From Tetmemena sp. SeJ-2015 (taxonomy: Eukaryota > Ciliophora > Spirotrichea > Sporadotrichida > Oxytrichidae): a DNA stretch of 64,000 bases. The position numbers and the translations under genes are program-made. The stretch lies in NCBI GenBank assembly GCA_027382625.1, contig JAJKFJ010021312.1, forward strand, positions 1 through 64,000, given 5' to 3'. The notes beneath the pieces were generated by a model that was not told where the DNA came from, did no database searches, and worked only from the letters and a program-made list of their open reading frames with translations. Within the stretch, counting starts at the first letter, position 1; every line of letters begins with the position of its first letter. Below are positions 44,331-55,404 of this stretch, one piece after another.

Positions 44331-46089
44331 AAAACGTTTTTCTTCTCCTCATTATCTCTGTCAACCCACGCTTAATCCCGGCTTAACATTTCAATTTTCC
44401 AACGCCCATCTTGCCGTACCGTTGTTCAGCAACAAGAGGATCAGTGAACACCAATTCCAAAGGATGTTATTCGATTAAGTGGTTCCTAGCAAAATACGCA
44501 GACCGACCGCTTACACGGTACCTTTTATCCAAATTCTACTATGGTGTTGTGCGAGAATTTTCTGCACTTACATCTTATAAGCGATTGAGCACAAGAGACT
44601 CTTCGATTGCAAGATCTCCGTAGGAAGTAGACTTCAATGTTACTGAAGCTGAGCTATCTCTCCGCTAGAACACGCCGTAAATCAGCTGCAATCTCGTGTC
44701 TTAAGATGGAGTGCACCTTCTCTATTTATGATGCACCACGAGCTATTCGTGTGTGTTGGGGTCTGTCTATTAATAATTATACTATATTCACGTTATTATA
44801 AAAAACCTATATCAAGTTTTGTCAAATCGCTACTTATATGTAAACTTCGTCTGCAACCACCCTTAATTATGTAAGCACCGTATCAACCGTCGTTTTGCTT
44901 AATGTTGATATGAAATTTATAGATACAGCTTGCTCATTTTTTCATTATAGCACTTTCTGACCCCCGTCGACCACACTTTACTAATACGCACATCGCCAGT
45001 TACGCCAAACGAATATAGTAGCACTATTTACTACCCTCGCTCGATTTTGAGACTAATTTCTAGCAAATTACAAGCAGAGGTCTTTAAGGCACATTCTTAA
45101 TATCGAGACTAATATTAATAAAAAATAACGTCGAAAAGATTTCATCATAAAATAACACAATTTCTTTATGTAGAACTGATGGAGTCCAGCGTCATGCTAT
45201 TATGTATGATGCCTGTTTAGCCTAGAGGTGCCTGCACCTTAGCTACACATACATTGAAAAAAACGTGGAGGCGCGTTCAGAATTAAAATGGGAATGACTC
45301 GACTGATTGCAACACCTACTGGCACCTTTTCTTGTGGCCATAGAGACAAAGTACAATCCCTGGATAGCAAAAACACACTGAAACGAAGCGGCCTACAGCA
45401 ACCAAACAGCCGCGGCCTAATAGTCGCATAGGTTGTGCAGCCGAGACACAGCAGACGAAAGCCTGAAACTGAGCCAGGCACCTTCACAGAGCAAAGAGAG
45501 GAAGAAAGAATTCGATGTGTCAAAAAGACTCTCCTGGTCCGTCATGTATGATCTCAAGCATTTCACCAAGAGTCTTCCTCTTCCTTATAGTTGATATGGC
45601 TATATTCCTAGAACGGGTAAGCTCCCATCGCGTATTGAGTCTATTCTGCTTGATATTAATTTTGCTTACCTAGTCGCACCTGCATGCCCTCTGATCATCT
45701 AGTTCAAAGAACGCAGTTAGACCAAGCAGGTATGCTAACGTAATTCCGTTGAGAGAAGCAACCATATTAGTAGAAAACTGTCGTATTCGTGTCAACACGT
45801 GAACGAAGGTCTCTTAAAAAAGCTGCTTACTATGAAATTTTTTTCAAATCTGCCAACCAGCGAACGTTGAAACTGGAAGCTACCTACATTAAGTGTTGCT
45901 AGCAACTCTTCCTTTTCAGTATATGAGAGCCTCAAGCGGCACATACTTCCCATAGATTTTAACTATAATTAGTATTAATTTAATGAGCAACCAACACATA
46001 TAAAAGGGAGCTCCATCTTCACAACTTGCACCTGATTCGCTAGTTCTCTAGCTCTATTAAATTTTTCATTCATTATAGAGATCCTCACT

Positions 46090-46980
46090 ATAAATGGTAA
46101 GACTTCAGCTTCGTTTCGATCTAAGATCATTAATAACTTAATACTTCTCTTATATTTTAAAAAAAATTTTGAATAAAAAACTTGAATGTTAAGCGACTAA
46201 GAGTGAAGCGCAAGGAGTTGAGCACAGGTTTCCGAGCAAGGTACCCAGACCTTTACAGGGTCACTCACAATTAGCAAGCAAGAAGCTTCTCATATGGAGT
46301 AACAATAATCTTAGTTGGTTTGTTCCTTCCGGCAATGTATGGAACAAAGATCTCGTTCCTCAAAGCAATTCTTGCTAATGAGAAGAAAGCTCTCAAAACA
46401 ATCGATGGTCAACATGTGGAGATCCCAAAACTATCCTGAGAATCTCAGTCACTAATATGTCATACGATGGCGATGGCGAGATCCGGATGGTGCGTTCATT
46501 TCCTTCCTAACAAGGAACAACTCCCAAACAAGTTGCCAGAACCAAGGTTCTTCTTTGGCGTCCTTGCTACTGTACCTGCAGAGTACCTCAAAGAGATCAT
46601 TGAAGATGCACACAGGAAGAGATTTCTAAGTAGAGGAGAACGACCCAAAGAAGCAAGGAATATTTATCAGCGACGAATGGTTTGAGCAGCTTCAGAAGTA
46701 TCCCCTACTTCTCTAGTACAGTTTTAGAGTTTAACTGTTGTAGAGAAACCTGGCAACTGCGCATCACTTAATGAAAAGGAGAGAGCAAAGTATCAGAGCA
46801 CGGAAGCAAAATTTACAAGCATCGAGGTGAGCAAGCGTCTATCACTATTATAGAACTTAGGGACACGAGATGCACATAGATGCGGGAGCAGGTTCGAAAA
46901 TGAGGAAGCTAGGTCCATCTGCCCAAAGAGAGAGAAAGGAAACCTCTTCAAGAATCCTTCTTCCCAGATAAGCAAAAGTG
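46090..46980 (+). pseudogene. TBE 22-kDa-type ORF, function unknown
   Basis: Plus strand, opposite to the flanking TBE ORFs. Segments read KRKELSTGFRARYPDLYRVT, then a hydrophobic helix GVTIILVGLFLPAMYGTKISF, RDPDGAFISFLTRNN, FISDEWFEQLQKYPLL, and a charged C-terminus ending near 46980. The position and size fit the middle ORF of TBEs, whose role is not known. An intron-like gap separates the first codons (about 46090) from the rest. One or two frame changes occur near 46440-46640. It is conserved in copy 2 at about 52110-53000. Confidence 0.6.
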
Positions 46981-47096
46981 ACTTAAGTCATTAAGTTAAG
47001 CTTAAATACATTTTTCCTAAATATTCACTCTACCTTAACTTGCCGCACATAACTTTGCCTTCTCTTCTTCCACTCTCTTACAAACTACTCACATAG

Positions 47097-48100
47097 TTAA
47101 ATCCCTCTGTATCGTAGCTCTAATCTGCCATTCAAGTGATAGAGCAGCAGTCTTCTTATAGTTCTTTGTCCCTTAACTAAAGTTCCAGCTGTAAAACTCA
47201 ATGCCGTTGAGTCTGGCGAGTATGGAACATTAAAAACAGGTGTGATGTTCAACTCAGCGTATGTGTTCAACTCAGCGTATGCCCTCTTCGTGTACGCTGA
47301 GGTTGTCAACGAGTAGCACGATCTCACCTCTGTGATCTTCTCTCTGAGCTTGTTAAGGAACGCAATCATTCCTGCTCTCGCTTGATAGAAGCGAGATCGA
47401 AGACATAAGCTTCTAACGCCTGAGCTCTTCGTGATTCCATGCAAACGCTAAACAGCACTTGTAGTTTATATTTACTTTCTACTCGTAAACTTCTATTTGT
47501 TATCGTGCTCCTTGTACCAACTCTTCTTCATGAAGGTGTTGTGTGTGAACACCACGCTTCGCGCACATACAAACTTTCACGCTATCCCTCTCACACTTGA
47601 GCAGCTAGTCGTAATATATTTCATGATGATTATAAATAAAACGGCTAGTGAAGTCTATAAAGCCGCTTCACTCGCATTCCCACAGTTTTGTTACGTTATG
47701 CCATCTTCACGATAAGATGTTTGCTACAGTCTACGGAGGAGGATCTTGGAGATATAAGGAAACTACCTATGGAAGATCTTCGCGCGCGACTCTCAAAACT
47801 GAAGTGCGCTTAGTGGCGCAAGATAGTTTTGAGGATTTTCAATCAATAATTGAATCGTGCACATCTTGAAACTCCTTAGCAACGTGCGCATTGAGGACAC
47901 GCGTGCAAATTAATATAATAATAATAATGCACAAGCAACTTATTCAAATGCGAGAGTATTAGTGCTGCCGCTGGCACTCTCAACATTTTTTGCGATGGAG
48001 TTGATGTTGTATCTATTACTATCGATAAGGGTGACTACATCCAACCCTTGGACAAAATGATACTGAGATAGGATGGATCCATGTAGTTATTTTTGAGTAA
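47097..48100 (-). pseudogene. TBE DDE transposase ORF (42-kDa type), frame-shifted
   Basis: Minus strand. Near 47300 one frame reads VLLVDNLSVHEEG, the second catalytic Asp motif of Tc1/mariner-like transposases (DN.s.H). A second frame gives FNVPYSPDS and a third GIEFYSWNF, i.e. the block with the catalytic Glu. Lysine/arginine-rich sequence follows. The same order of motifs in three frames indicates frame shifts in one ancestral ORF. In Oxytricha this transposase family takes part in germline DNA elimination, but this copy could not encode an intact enzyme as written. Confidence 0.7.
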
Positions 48101-48113
48101 TTTCGCGCTTGAC

Positions 48114-48193
48114 TAGCATGATTTATAAGTATTAATAAAGAAATTAATTATACACAACTTATTTTCACTTTCTTATCATATTATGGGGTTTTG
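48114..48193 (-). repeat. TBE copy 1 right terminal inverted repeat
   Basis: Reverse complement of the left repeat (CATAATATGATAAGAAAGTG), with CAAAACCCC at the tip. The outermost telomeric unit is degenerate (GAGTGCCTC beyond 48193). Confidence 0.85.
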
Positions 48194-48195
48194 AG

Positions 48196-48520
48196 TGCCT
48201 CAAATATTGAGATGATTTACCTGCTCACCTCATCTTGGGTTTAATTAATTTAAACTAGCTTGTTTATGTGATTTTAGATAGCTAGGGACCTTCTCTTAGA
48301 CCTTATTTTAATTTAAAATATATAATAATCTAGGTTTAACTCTAAAACTATTTCTTCATCATGCTTTGTTTTTCTGATTGACACTATGAACTATTCACTC
48401 TTTCTGAGGCTGCTACCAAATTAAGCTACAATTGAGTTTTAAAAGTGAAAGAAGGAGCTTACGTCTCATAAAATCTATTCTCTGCTTTTCTTTGTCAACA
48501 TTCATGATTGAATCCTCCAT
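48196..48520 (-). CDS. 5' part of the gene split by TBE copy 1
   Basis: The minus-strand ATG at 48520 opens MEDSIMNVDKEKQRIDFMR, followed by a GT-AG intron (GTAAGC to TTGTAG). The frame is then kept open by Gln codons (LNLVAASERVNSSQCQSEKQ, SMMKKQ) to about 48250, where the TBE end follows. On the far side of the TBE the next minus-strand coding begins within about 10 bp of the element. I therefore read both as one gene whose inter-MDS DNA contains the TBE. The exact pointer could not be found. Confidence 0.4.
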
Positions 48521-48704
48521 TTTAGTTTTCAATTTCTTTTAAGAATAAGTTTAATTATACCGGAAAAACAAAAATTTGGTATTCAAGTATTTTCCTCTTT
48601 TTCAAACCTATAGAGAAGTAGTATATTTATAGTTTCGCATAAAAATTAATTTATAACGACTTATAAAGTGGCTCTTTTTGCTATTTATAGTCCAAGTTTG
48701 TTGC

Positions 48705-49915
48705 TCACTTCTTGCCTCTCTAGTTAGATTTGACCATCTTAAGACTTTGGAAAATCTCGTATTCTTCCTCTATAAGCATTTATCTCCTGGTCCCCTAACT
48801 CTCATATATATCTTCGTTAGGCTGAGAGTCGTGATCACCTCCCATTCTAGCTACAATCTCAGCGGTTTTGATATTCTGAATTTCTCGGTTGTTAAGTTTT
48901 AAATCATGATTTACTTTCTAATCTCTTTTGAAGTCTGCCTCCTCCTCAGCCTCCAAAAACTCCTCTGCTCAAAACGTCTTGTCCATTAAACTCAATACCA
49001 TTACATATATGGATTTAATGGTGTGTGCTGATGTGCATATGTATGTTATTGACTGAGTTTATCTTAGAGTAGGACTTATCTTGCTCAGTCAATTTGCGAT
49101 TCTCTTCTATCTGCGATATGTTGACCACGTTATCTTCAGGTAATTCCTTGGAAGAGGCTCTCTGGGTTCTCTCCTTGCTTCTCCTGTATAGCACAATCAA
49201 TACGAATAAACCTCAATGTGATTTGATGAGTAAAAGTTTTTGTAGTGAATTTTAGTATTGAAGTTTAGGAAGAGGAGAACTCCAAGTCCTCCCCAAGTTA
49301 TAGACAGTTACATATCGTTTCATAAATGAATGAATAATTCTTCATAAAACGTTAGCGATAAGCTAATCTGAGTAATCTCTGTTGGGTGGAACTGTGTCTC
49401 TGTAGCGGTAGTGAAGGACCAGCGAATTGGTTGGCTTCCCACTTTGAGGAAGGACAGCCACATACACCCAAGTCGTACCTCCAAAACTGTACCACTCTCC
49501 AGCCTTTATATCGCTCGTGGAATATACTAGCTCCAAAGAAGATTTATCTCCTCCGTTTGCAATTTTGATGTCCATGAAAATAAAAAAGAATGATTATTAA
49601 AAATGTATTACTAATAGTTTAAAGTCAAGGTTAGTGAACTTCTCGAACATGACTTCTATTGCCTAACCGCCAAACCGTTTGTAGCCTTGAGTTCGGCTGT
49701 AAAACTAATACAAAACTCTCATCTATAATTAAATTTCAATTAAACTGATATGCGCATGCTTGCTTGTTGGCGTAGGATAAATTTTATGCTGAGAGGACGT
49801 ACTCATCGAAGTCCAAATTAAAGACTGTTTCCCCGTTACTAGAACAATACTTGGCTTGTGAATTCAAACAGAAGCTGTAATAAAAGTCGGAGGCGTAGGA
49901 GTTGGAGCATTTTAA
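48705..49915 (-). CDS. Single-pass membrane protein: ectodomain end, TM helix and cytosolic tail
   Basis: Minus strand. The ectodomain is Cys-containing (CSNSYASDFYYSFCLNSQAK, YSRTQGYKRFGGQAIEVMF, NLDIKIANGGDKSSLELVYS, GEWYSFGGTTWVYVAVLPQ). A TM helix follows, GLGVLLF joined to VLIVLYRRSKER across a probable IES. The charged tail (SSKELPEDNVVNISQIEENR, EAEEEADFKRDQK, EEEYEIFQSLKMVKSNQRGK) ends with TGA at 48707-48705. An in-frame TGA at 48971-48969 would be Trp (KTF-W-AEEF). The N-terminus is missing and the coding runs up to the second TBE. A signal-peptide segment lies beyond that TBE at 54200-54475. It is a paralogue in layout of the plus-strand gene at 55405. Confidence 0.6.
49573..49626. 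other. IES, 54 bp, pointer GTC
   Basis: GTC occurs at 49570-49572 and 49624-49626. On the minus strand, deletion joins EKFTNLD to IKIANGGDKSS. Confidence 0.7.
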
Positions 49916-49954
49916 ATAAAAAAGGTTTAAATTTAAAAAATAAAATTTTTCCTT

Positions 49955-52900
49955 AAAAAACCCAAAACCCCCATAATATATAAGAAATTTTAAAAAAAAG
50001 GGTTTAAAATTTAAATTTTTCTTTTATTAATATTAAAATCTTTTGCAAAATTTTTTAAAAACCCTAAAACGGGAAATTTTTTTAAAAGCTTTGGGAAAAG
50101 GTCCCTTGACGTCCGTTTTCATTTTCTCGGGAATTTTATCCCTTTTAAAGTGCTTCCTTTTAGATAACTGAGTGTTGGGTTTCATAGGTTGTTTTGATTT
50201 TCTTTTTACTAATTTTTTCCAAAAGGTTCTGATCCCCTTTGTCTTTCTTACAATGTTTTGGGTTGCAAAATTATATTGCATCATTTTCACTTTCACACTA
50301 GTGTTTTCCCTTCTGGTTTCATATCGCTTTTCCAATGGGAAAAACTATAGACCAAATGCCCCATTTCACTGAACCGTTGGGCCAAGTCTTTTTATGGGAA
50401 GTGGGGTTCCCTTGCACCGATGTTTCCCTAAATTTTGTTTTTCTTTCTTAAACTCTTTTGAAGTCTAAAAACAGTTCCCTCTGACTTTTTAAAAGTTTTA
50501 TTTTAAATGTTTTTTTGGCTTGAGATCTTTGCCCCGGAACCCCAAACTCAGGGCAACCCCAAATAAACCCCTCTAACGAGGTCAGTGAAAATAGCAGTAA
50601 GCTAGTCTTTTTGCGCCTCGTGCTGAAAAATTTCTCTTAGTTTGATCCCCCATTTGGGAAGGCAAATGGCAAATGTAATCATGATCGATAAGAACACCGG
50701 GCAAAAATGAAAAACGTATTTTCAATTTTGGGGGCCCTCGCTTTTTTTAACACTGAAGTTCGTTCGGGGAAAACTCAAAGACCTCTCTTTTCCTTTTTTT
50801 ACAAGGTTTTCGTAAAGGGAAGATCTTTAAGCAAAATCTTTTTTTATGATGGTGTCCCTTCGTTTTTCGCATCAAAAGGGGGAAAGGGTAATTTTTGAAA
50901 AACACTCCCCAAAAAGGTTCAACTCTCAAGCTGGAGTTTTTCCCTTTGAGTTTAGCTAAAATTTTATTTAAAACACCAACAAAAACCCCTTTTGATTCAT
51001 GAACTCAATTTTTCCTCTTCTTCTCCCCCTTTGCTTCCTTTTAGTTGAACCTTGCCAAGGTTTTCGTTTTTCCCTTTTAGCTGGCACCTTTCTTTAAAGT
51101 TTCTTTTACCCTAAATTACGAACTAAAGCCATGTGCTTTTTCTCCATGGTTTTCTTGGGGGAAAGCAGAGTGAGAGAATGTCTTTTCACAAGTTGAGCAA
51201 GGGATAGGGGACCGTCCATTTTCTAATCCCTTCATATAAGTTTAGGTTGTCTGAGTGGACTTCCTTAAATGTGCCGTTGAGGCTTTTTGAGGAAAATTCG
51301 AAACGGGTAGTTGACTTTATTCGCATTCCAAAAAGTTTTTCCCCTTCATTTGATCTCTGGAGCAGAAAACAAAGGGCCCATCAGGTGCGAAGTTTAAAAG
51401 CCCCCCCAAACCTTCTAAAAATTTCTTGGCTTTGAAAATTTAAACCACAGAATCTTTTTGCTCGAGTTCAATTTCGGGAGAGCTCCCCCTTGCACTTAGT
51501 GCAACACCCATCTTGTTTTGGGGGCTGTTCCAAACTTTAAAGTTTGGGCTTGTGTTTGCAAAAGGTTAATTTGTTTTTAGCTGGGGTTGGTTCCATTTTA
51601 AAATTAAAATTTTTAAAAAATAAAAGAGCCCCCCAAATTATTATTATGTATGCTGTTGCCTAGAGGGGCAAGCATCACGAAAAAAATTCGGGGTGAAAAA
51701 AGATGTCAGTTTTTGGGATTTTCCCTTACCCTTTCCCCTTTTTTAAAATTAGATGCTCCATTTTTATCCTTATTCTGCTTGGATTTTGCTACGAATTAAT
51801 TTAAAACGCAGTTATAGTGCTACTAATTCCTTTGGCAAAAGTTTAATGTCGACGTCCCCAAAAAGGTTTAAAAAATTTAGCTGCTTTTAATTTTTCTTTT
51901 GCAAACGCGATTGAACTGCAAAACAAATTTAAAAAGTTGCAGAAAATTTTAGTTTTTGCTACTTAAATTTAAGTTTTAAAGTTTTAATTAGTATTTTTAA
52001 AGAAAATTAAAAAAGGAGCTCCATTTCACAACTTGCACCTATTCGCTTATTTTCTCTAGCTCTACCCTTTTTCCGCTTGTCATCCTAAAAGGTCTCACTA
52101 AAATAGTAAGATTTTAGCTTCGTTCGGTTTCTAGATAAATTAATAATAACTTTGATTTTAAAAATAGAACAACGAGTACTCGGGGGAAGATGGGGGAAAA
52201 ACTTAAATTTTAAGCGATTAAGAGGGGGAAGCCCAAGAGTTGAGAAACAGGTTTCCCAAGCAAGGAAGACCTCTACAGGTACCCCACTTTGCAAAAGGTT
52301 AAAAAAGCTCTTTATATGGAAATAACAAAAATCTTAGTTTTGGTTTTTTTCCTTCCGACAATGTATGGAAAAAAGATCTCGTTCCTCAAAGAAAATTTTT
52401 GGGTGATGAGAAGAAAGCTCTCCAAAAAAATCGAGTCAACATGATGGAGATCCCCAAATATCCTGAGATCTCAGTCAATTTTAAAATGTATGACGATGCC
52501 ATGGGAGACCCCGGGGGTTTCCCCTTTCCTTCCTAACAAGGAACAAAATCCAAACAAGTTTCCAGAACAAGGTTTTTTCTTTGGGGTCCCTTGCTACTGT
52601 ACGTGCAGAGTACCTCAAGAGATCATTGAAAATGCACAAAGGAAGAGATTCTTTTGAGGAGAACGACCCAAAGAAACAAGGAAAGTTAAAAGCGGGCGAA
52701 AGGTTTGAGCAGTTTTAGAATATCCCTATTTTTCTTTGTAAGTTTTAGAGTTTTAAATGGGTAAGGAAACCTTTGGGACTGGGATTTACTTAATAAAAGG
52801 GGAAAAGGAAAGGTATTCAGAAACACGGGAAACAAAATTTCAAGCATCGAGGGAGAAGCGTCATCACTATAAAAATTTGGGGCGACCCAGATGCCATTGA

Positions 52901-54194
52901 TTGCGGGAGCAAAGGTTTGAAGATGAGGGAAACTAGGTCCCTTTTGGCCCCCAAAAGAAAAGAGAAAGGAACCTCTTAAGAATCCCCCTTTTTCCCAGAT
53001 AAGGAAAAGTGACTTAAGTCATTGTTAAGCTTAAAAAATTTTTTTCCCAAATATTCACTCTACCTTATTCGCACATAACTTTGTTTTTTCTCTTTTTCCA
53101 CTCTTTTTACAACTACTCAAATATTAAAACCCCCTTTTATCGAAAGCTTAATCATGCAAACAAGTGATAAAAGCAGCAGCTTTTTTATGTGCCCTAAATA
53201 ATTTCCCGTAAAAATCCAAGCTTTCCCCTTTCGAGTATGGAACATTAAAAAAAAAGGAGTGATGTTCAAAATCGGGGTATGTTTTTTCGCTTTCCCTTTT
53301 TTTTGTGTAAGCTTTAGGTTGTCAACGAGTTTGAACGTCTCCCCCTCTGTGATCTTCTCTTTTAGCTTTTTAAGGGGAAAGCCAAAATACTGGTCTCGCT
53401 TGGGGTAGAGCGAGTGAAGGGAAAAAAACCCTTTTAAGCCCGAGTTTTCCTTTGCCCCTTTATTCCCGCAAGTAACCCCCTTTTTTTATATTTATTTCCT
53501 ACCGAAAAATTCTATGGGTTTTTCGGCGTTCTTTTTACCCAAAATCTTCTTCTGAAGGTGTTGTGTGTGAAAACAGCTTCGTAGCACATAAAAATTCACC
53601 TATCCCTCTCAAAACCTGAAACAGGTAAATTATTTAATAAAATAATAAAATGGCTTAGTAAAAACTATAACGGGCTTCACTCGATTTACAGTTTTTTTAC
53701 GTTTTGCCATTTCAACGATAGATGTTTGCTTTCAGGGCTTAAAGGAAGTCTTGGATAAGGAAAATTTTGGAAGATCTTTTGCGCCTAAAATCCAAAAATG
53801 AAAATGGGGCTTTGTGGGGAAGAGTTTAGGATCAATAAATTTAAGAAAGTGCACAAATTTTAAACTTAGAAGTGCCGATTTAGGGAAAACTGCAAATCCC
53901 AACTTTCCTTTTGCAAAGCAACTTTCAAATGCGAGAGTTTTAGGGGCGCGGCCCCGGCATTCAACATTTTTGCGATGGAAATTGATTTGAAATGGCTATT
54001 CTACTGAATTAAAAAGGGGCACCACTCCCCTACCTTAGAGTCAATTTAAACTGAGATAAAGGTGGGTCTGTTTGTTATTTTTTAGTAAATTTTGCGTTTT
54101 GGAAAATCGCATGATTATAAAATTTAAAAAAGAATTAATTATTAAAACCAAAAATTTTTTTTCACTTTCTTATTTATTTATTTTTGGGGTTTTT
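49955..54194. mobile_element. TBE-type transposon, copy 2 (sequence corrupted)
   Basis: About 4.24 kb, same orientation as copy 1. Left end AAACCCAAAACCCCC then CATAATATATAAG; right end CACTTTCTTATTTATT then GGGG. Blocks align with copy 1 along the whole length: the kinase region 50100-51350, the 22-kDa region 52020-53000, the transposase 53100-53900. Bases are often replaced by neighbours, giving runs, so no ORF survives. The length agrees with the roughly 4.1 kb known for TBEs. I think copy 2 is a normal element seen through poor consensus sequence. Confidence 0.8.
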
Positions 54195-54199
54195 AATTT

Positions 54200-54475
54200 G
54201 TTTTCATCTGATACGCTGGGAAAGTTAGTTATCGTGCCCCCGGGACAGCAAAAATCCTAGTTATAGTGTTGCAAAAATAAAAACTCCGTCGGGTTTCTCT
54301 TGCACTAGAAGCAATCATTTGTGAAATAGGGGCTGAAGGAGGCTCTAGAAAAAGGCAGAGAGAGGAGAGAAAGGAGAATAAGCTTGGAGAGAGGCAGAAT
54401 AGGAGAATCAGTGGGTTTGTTAAGGGATCGTAATTTGCACCTTGTCACATCATGTTTTAACTCCAATTCTCTCAT
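54200..54475 (-). CDS. 5' part (signal peptide, Cys-rich start) of the membrane protein split by TBE copy 2
   Basis: ATG at 54475 on the minus strand: MRELELKHDVTRCK, then a hydrophobic leader LILLSLLSLPFSRA and the start of a Cys-containing ectodomain, YFTNDCFQCKRNPTEFLFLQ, QDFCCPGG. The frame reaches the right end of TBE copy 2. The continuation fits the ectodomain at 49915 and below. In the paralogue at 55405 the same order (leader, Cys-rich ectodomain) is uninterrupted. The start codon lies beside the MITE arm at 54501. Confidence 0.5.
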
Positions 54476-54500
54476 TATTAATTTATATTCTAGGGGGCCT

Positions 54501-55080
54501 TTCCTCGTCATCCATTTTTTTAAAGAAAATATGAAAAATCATCATCTAGCCAAAAATTAGTCAAAACCATCAATATTTTAGTCCAAATTCAAAGGTCTAT
54601 CCAGGCCTTATTCTTTATTTCAGTAGTTAAAAAAGATCTTAGAAAGAATATTATGTTTAAAAATATTAAATTGCAAAAGAATTGTTATATAAATATAAGC
54701 ATAGGATGAATTTTATATTTAAGATCAATATTTCAGAAGCTCAAGAGATCTCTCAATAAGTACATCAGACAATTAGAATCTACTCTATATTTTAAGAACT
54801 CAATAAAATATAAAATATTCTTTTATTTAAATCTAAATACTTTTATTACAAATATTTTCTATGTATTCAATAATTTTTTTAATATAAAGCACAGATAGTT
54901 TCAATAAAATCTTCTGAAAGATAAATCTAGAGATTTGTTTTTGAAAAAAAAATGCTAATTTTCTAAAATAAAGAATATGGCCTGGATAGAGGCTTTGAAT
55001 TTGAAATAAAAAACTGGTGGTTTTGGCTTGGCTAGATCATAATTTTTCATATTTTCATGAAAAAATGGATGACTAGGAAC
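54501..55080. mobile_element. MITE-like palindromic element with about 118-bp inverted repeats
   Basis: The left arm 54501-54621 and the right arm 54963-55080 are reverse complements at an estimated 80-85 % identity. Shared blocks include GTCATCCATTTTTT, AAAATATGAAAAAT, ATCTAGCC, CAAATTCAAAG and TCTATCCAGGCC. The 340-bp core is AT-rich and has no ORF. The size and structure fit a non-autonomous DNA element. It is not related to the TBE ends. Confidence 0.8.
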
Positions 55081-55404
55081 TCGCTCCCTCATATTCTCAC
55101 TTATTCGTAGTTATTATAATTCCAAAAAGGAGAAAAAGATAACGTTATCTATGCTGAGAAGTAAAAAATGAAATTACCAATTCCTATTGGCATTAAGGTA
55201 ATACACTAATGCCTCAGTTTATAGTTGATTGAATAGCTGATCCTTAGGCTCTTCTCTTTTTTAATTAGAAAGTCTGTTTATAATTAGAAGCTAAACAAAA
55301 TTAATGAAACTTTTTAAGGCTTTGTTGAAATACGAAAGTCAAATTACTCTTTCTTCTAAAAAATAGAATATCAAAGGTCAGCAGCAACTAAGTATCTATA
55401 GTTT

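Larger units (their letters stand above)
42966..48193. mobile_element. TBE-type (telomere-bearing) Tc1/mariner-like transposon, copy 1
   Basis: The element is about 5.2 kb with inverted terminal repeats of about 80 bp. The left end starts CAAAAACCCAAAACCCC, one base from the C4A4 telomeric repeat that ends TBEs of Oxytricha. Inside are the three TBE gene types in the expected arrangement: kinase/zinc finger (minus, left), 22-kDa-type ORF (plus, middle), DDE transposase (minus, right). All are frame-shifted. It aligns end to end with the second copy at 49955-54194, but has roughly 0.8-0.9 kb extra around 44360-45190, of higher GC and without a match. The base composition differs visibly from the AT-rich host genes. 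Confidence 0.88.

Noticed and set aside
45239..45523. Minus-strand ORF of 94 codons inside TBE copy 1
   Set aside because: No TBE ORF is expected here, no family motif, and it is not conserved in copy 2.
42950..48210. Target-site duplication of TBE copy 1
   Set aside because: TBEs usually duplicate 3 bp (ANT), but the right tip is degenerate and no matching pair could be placed with confidence.
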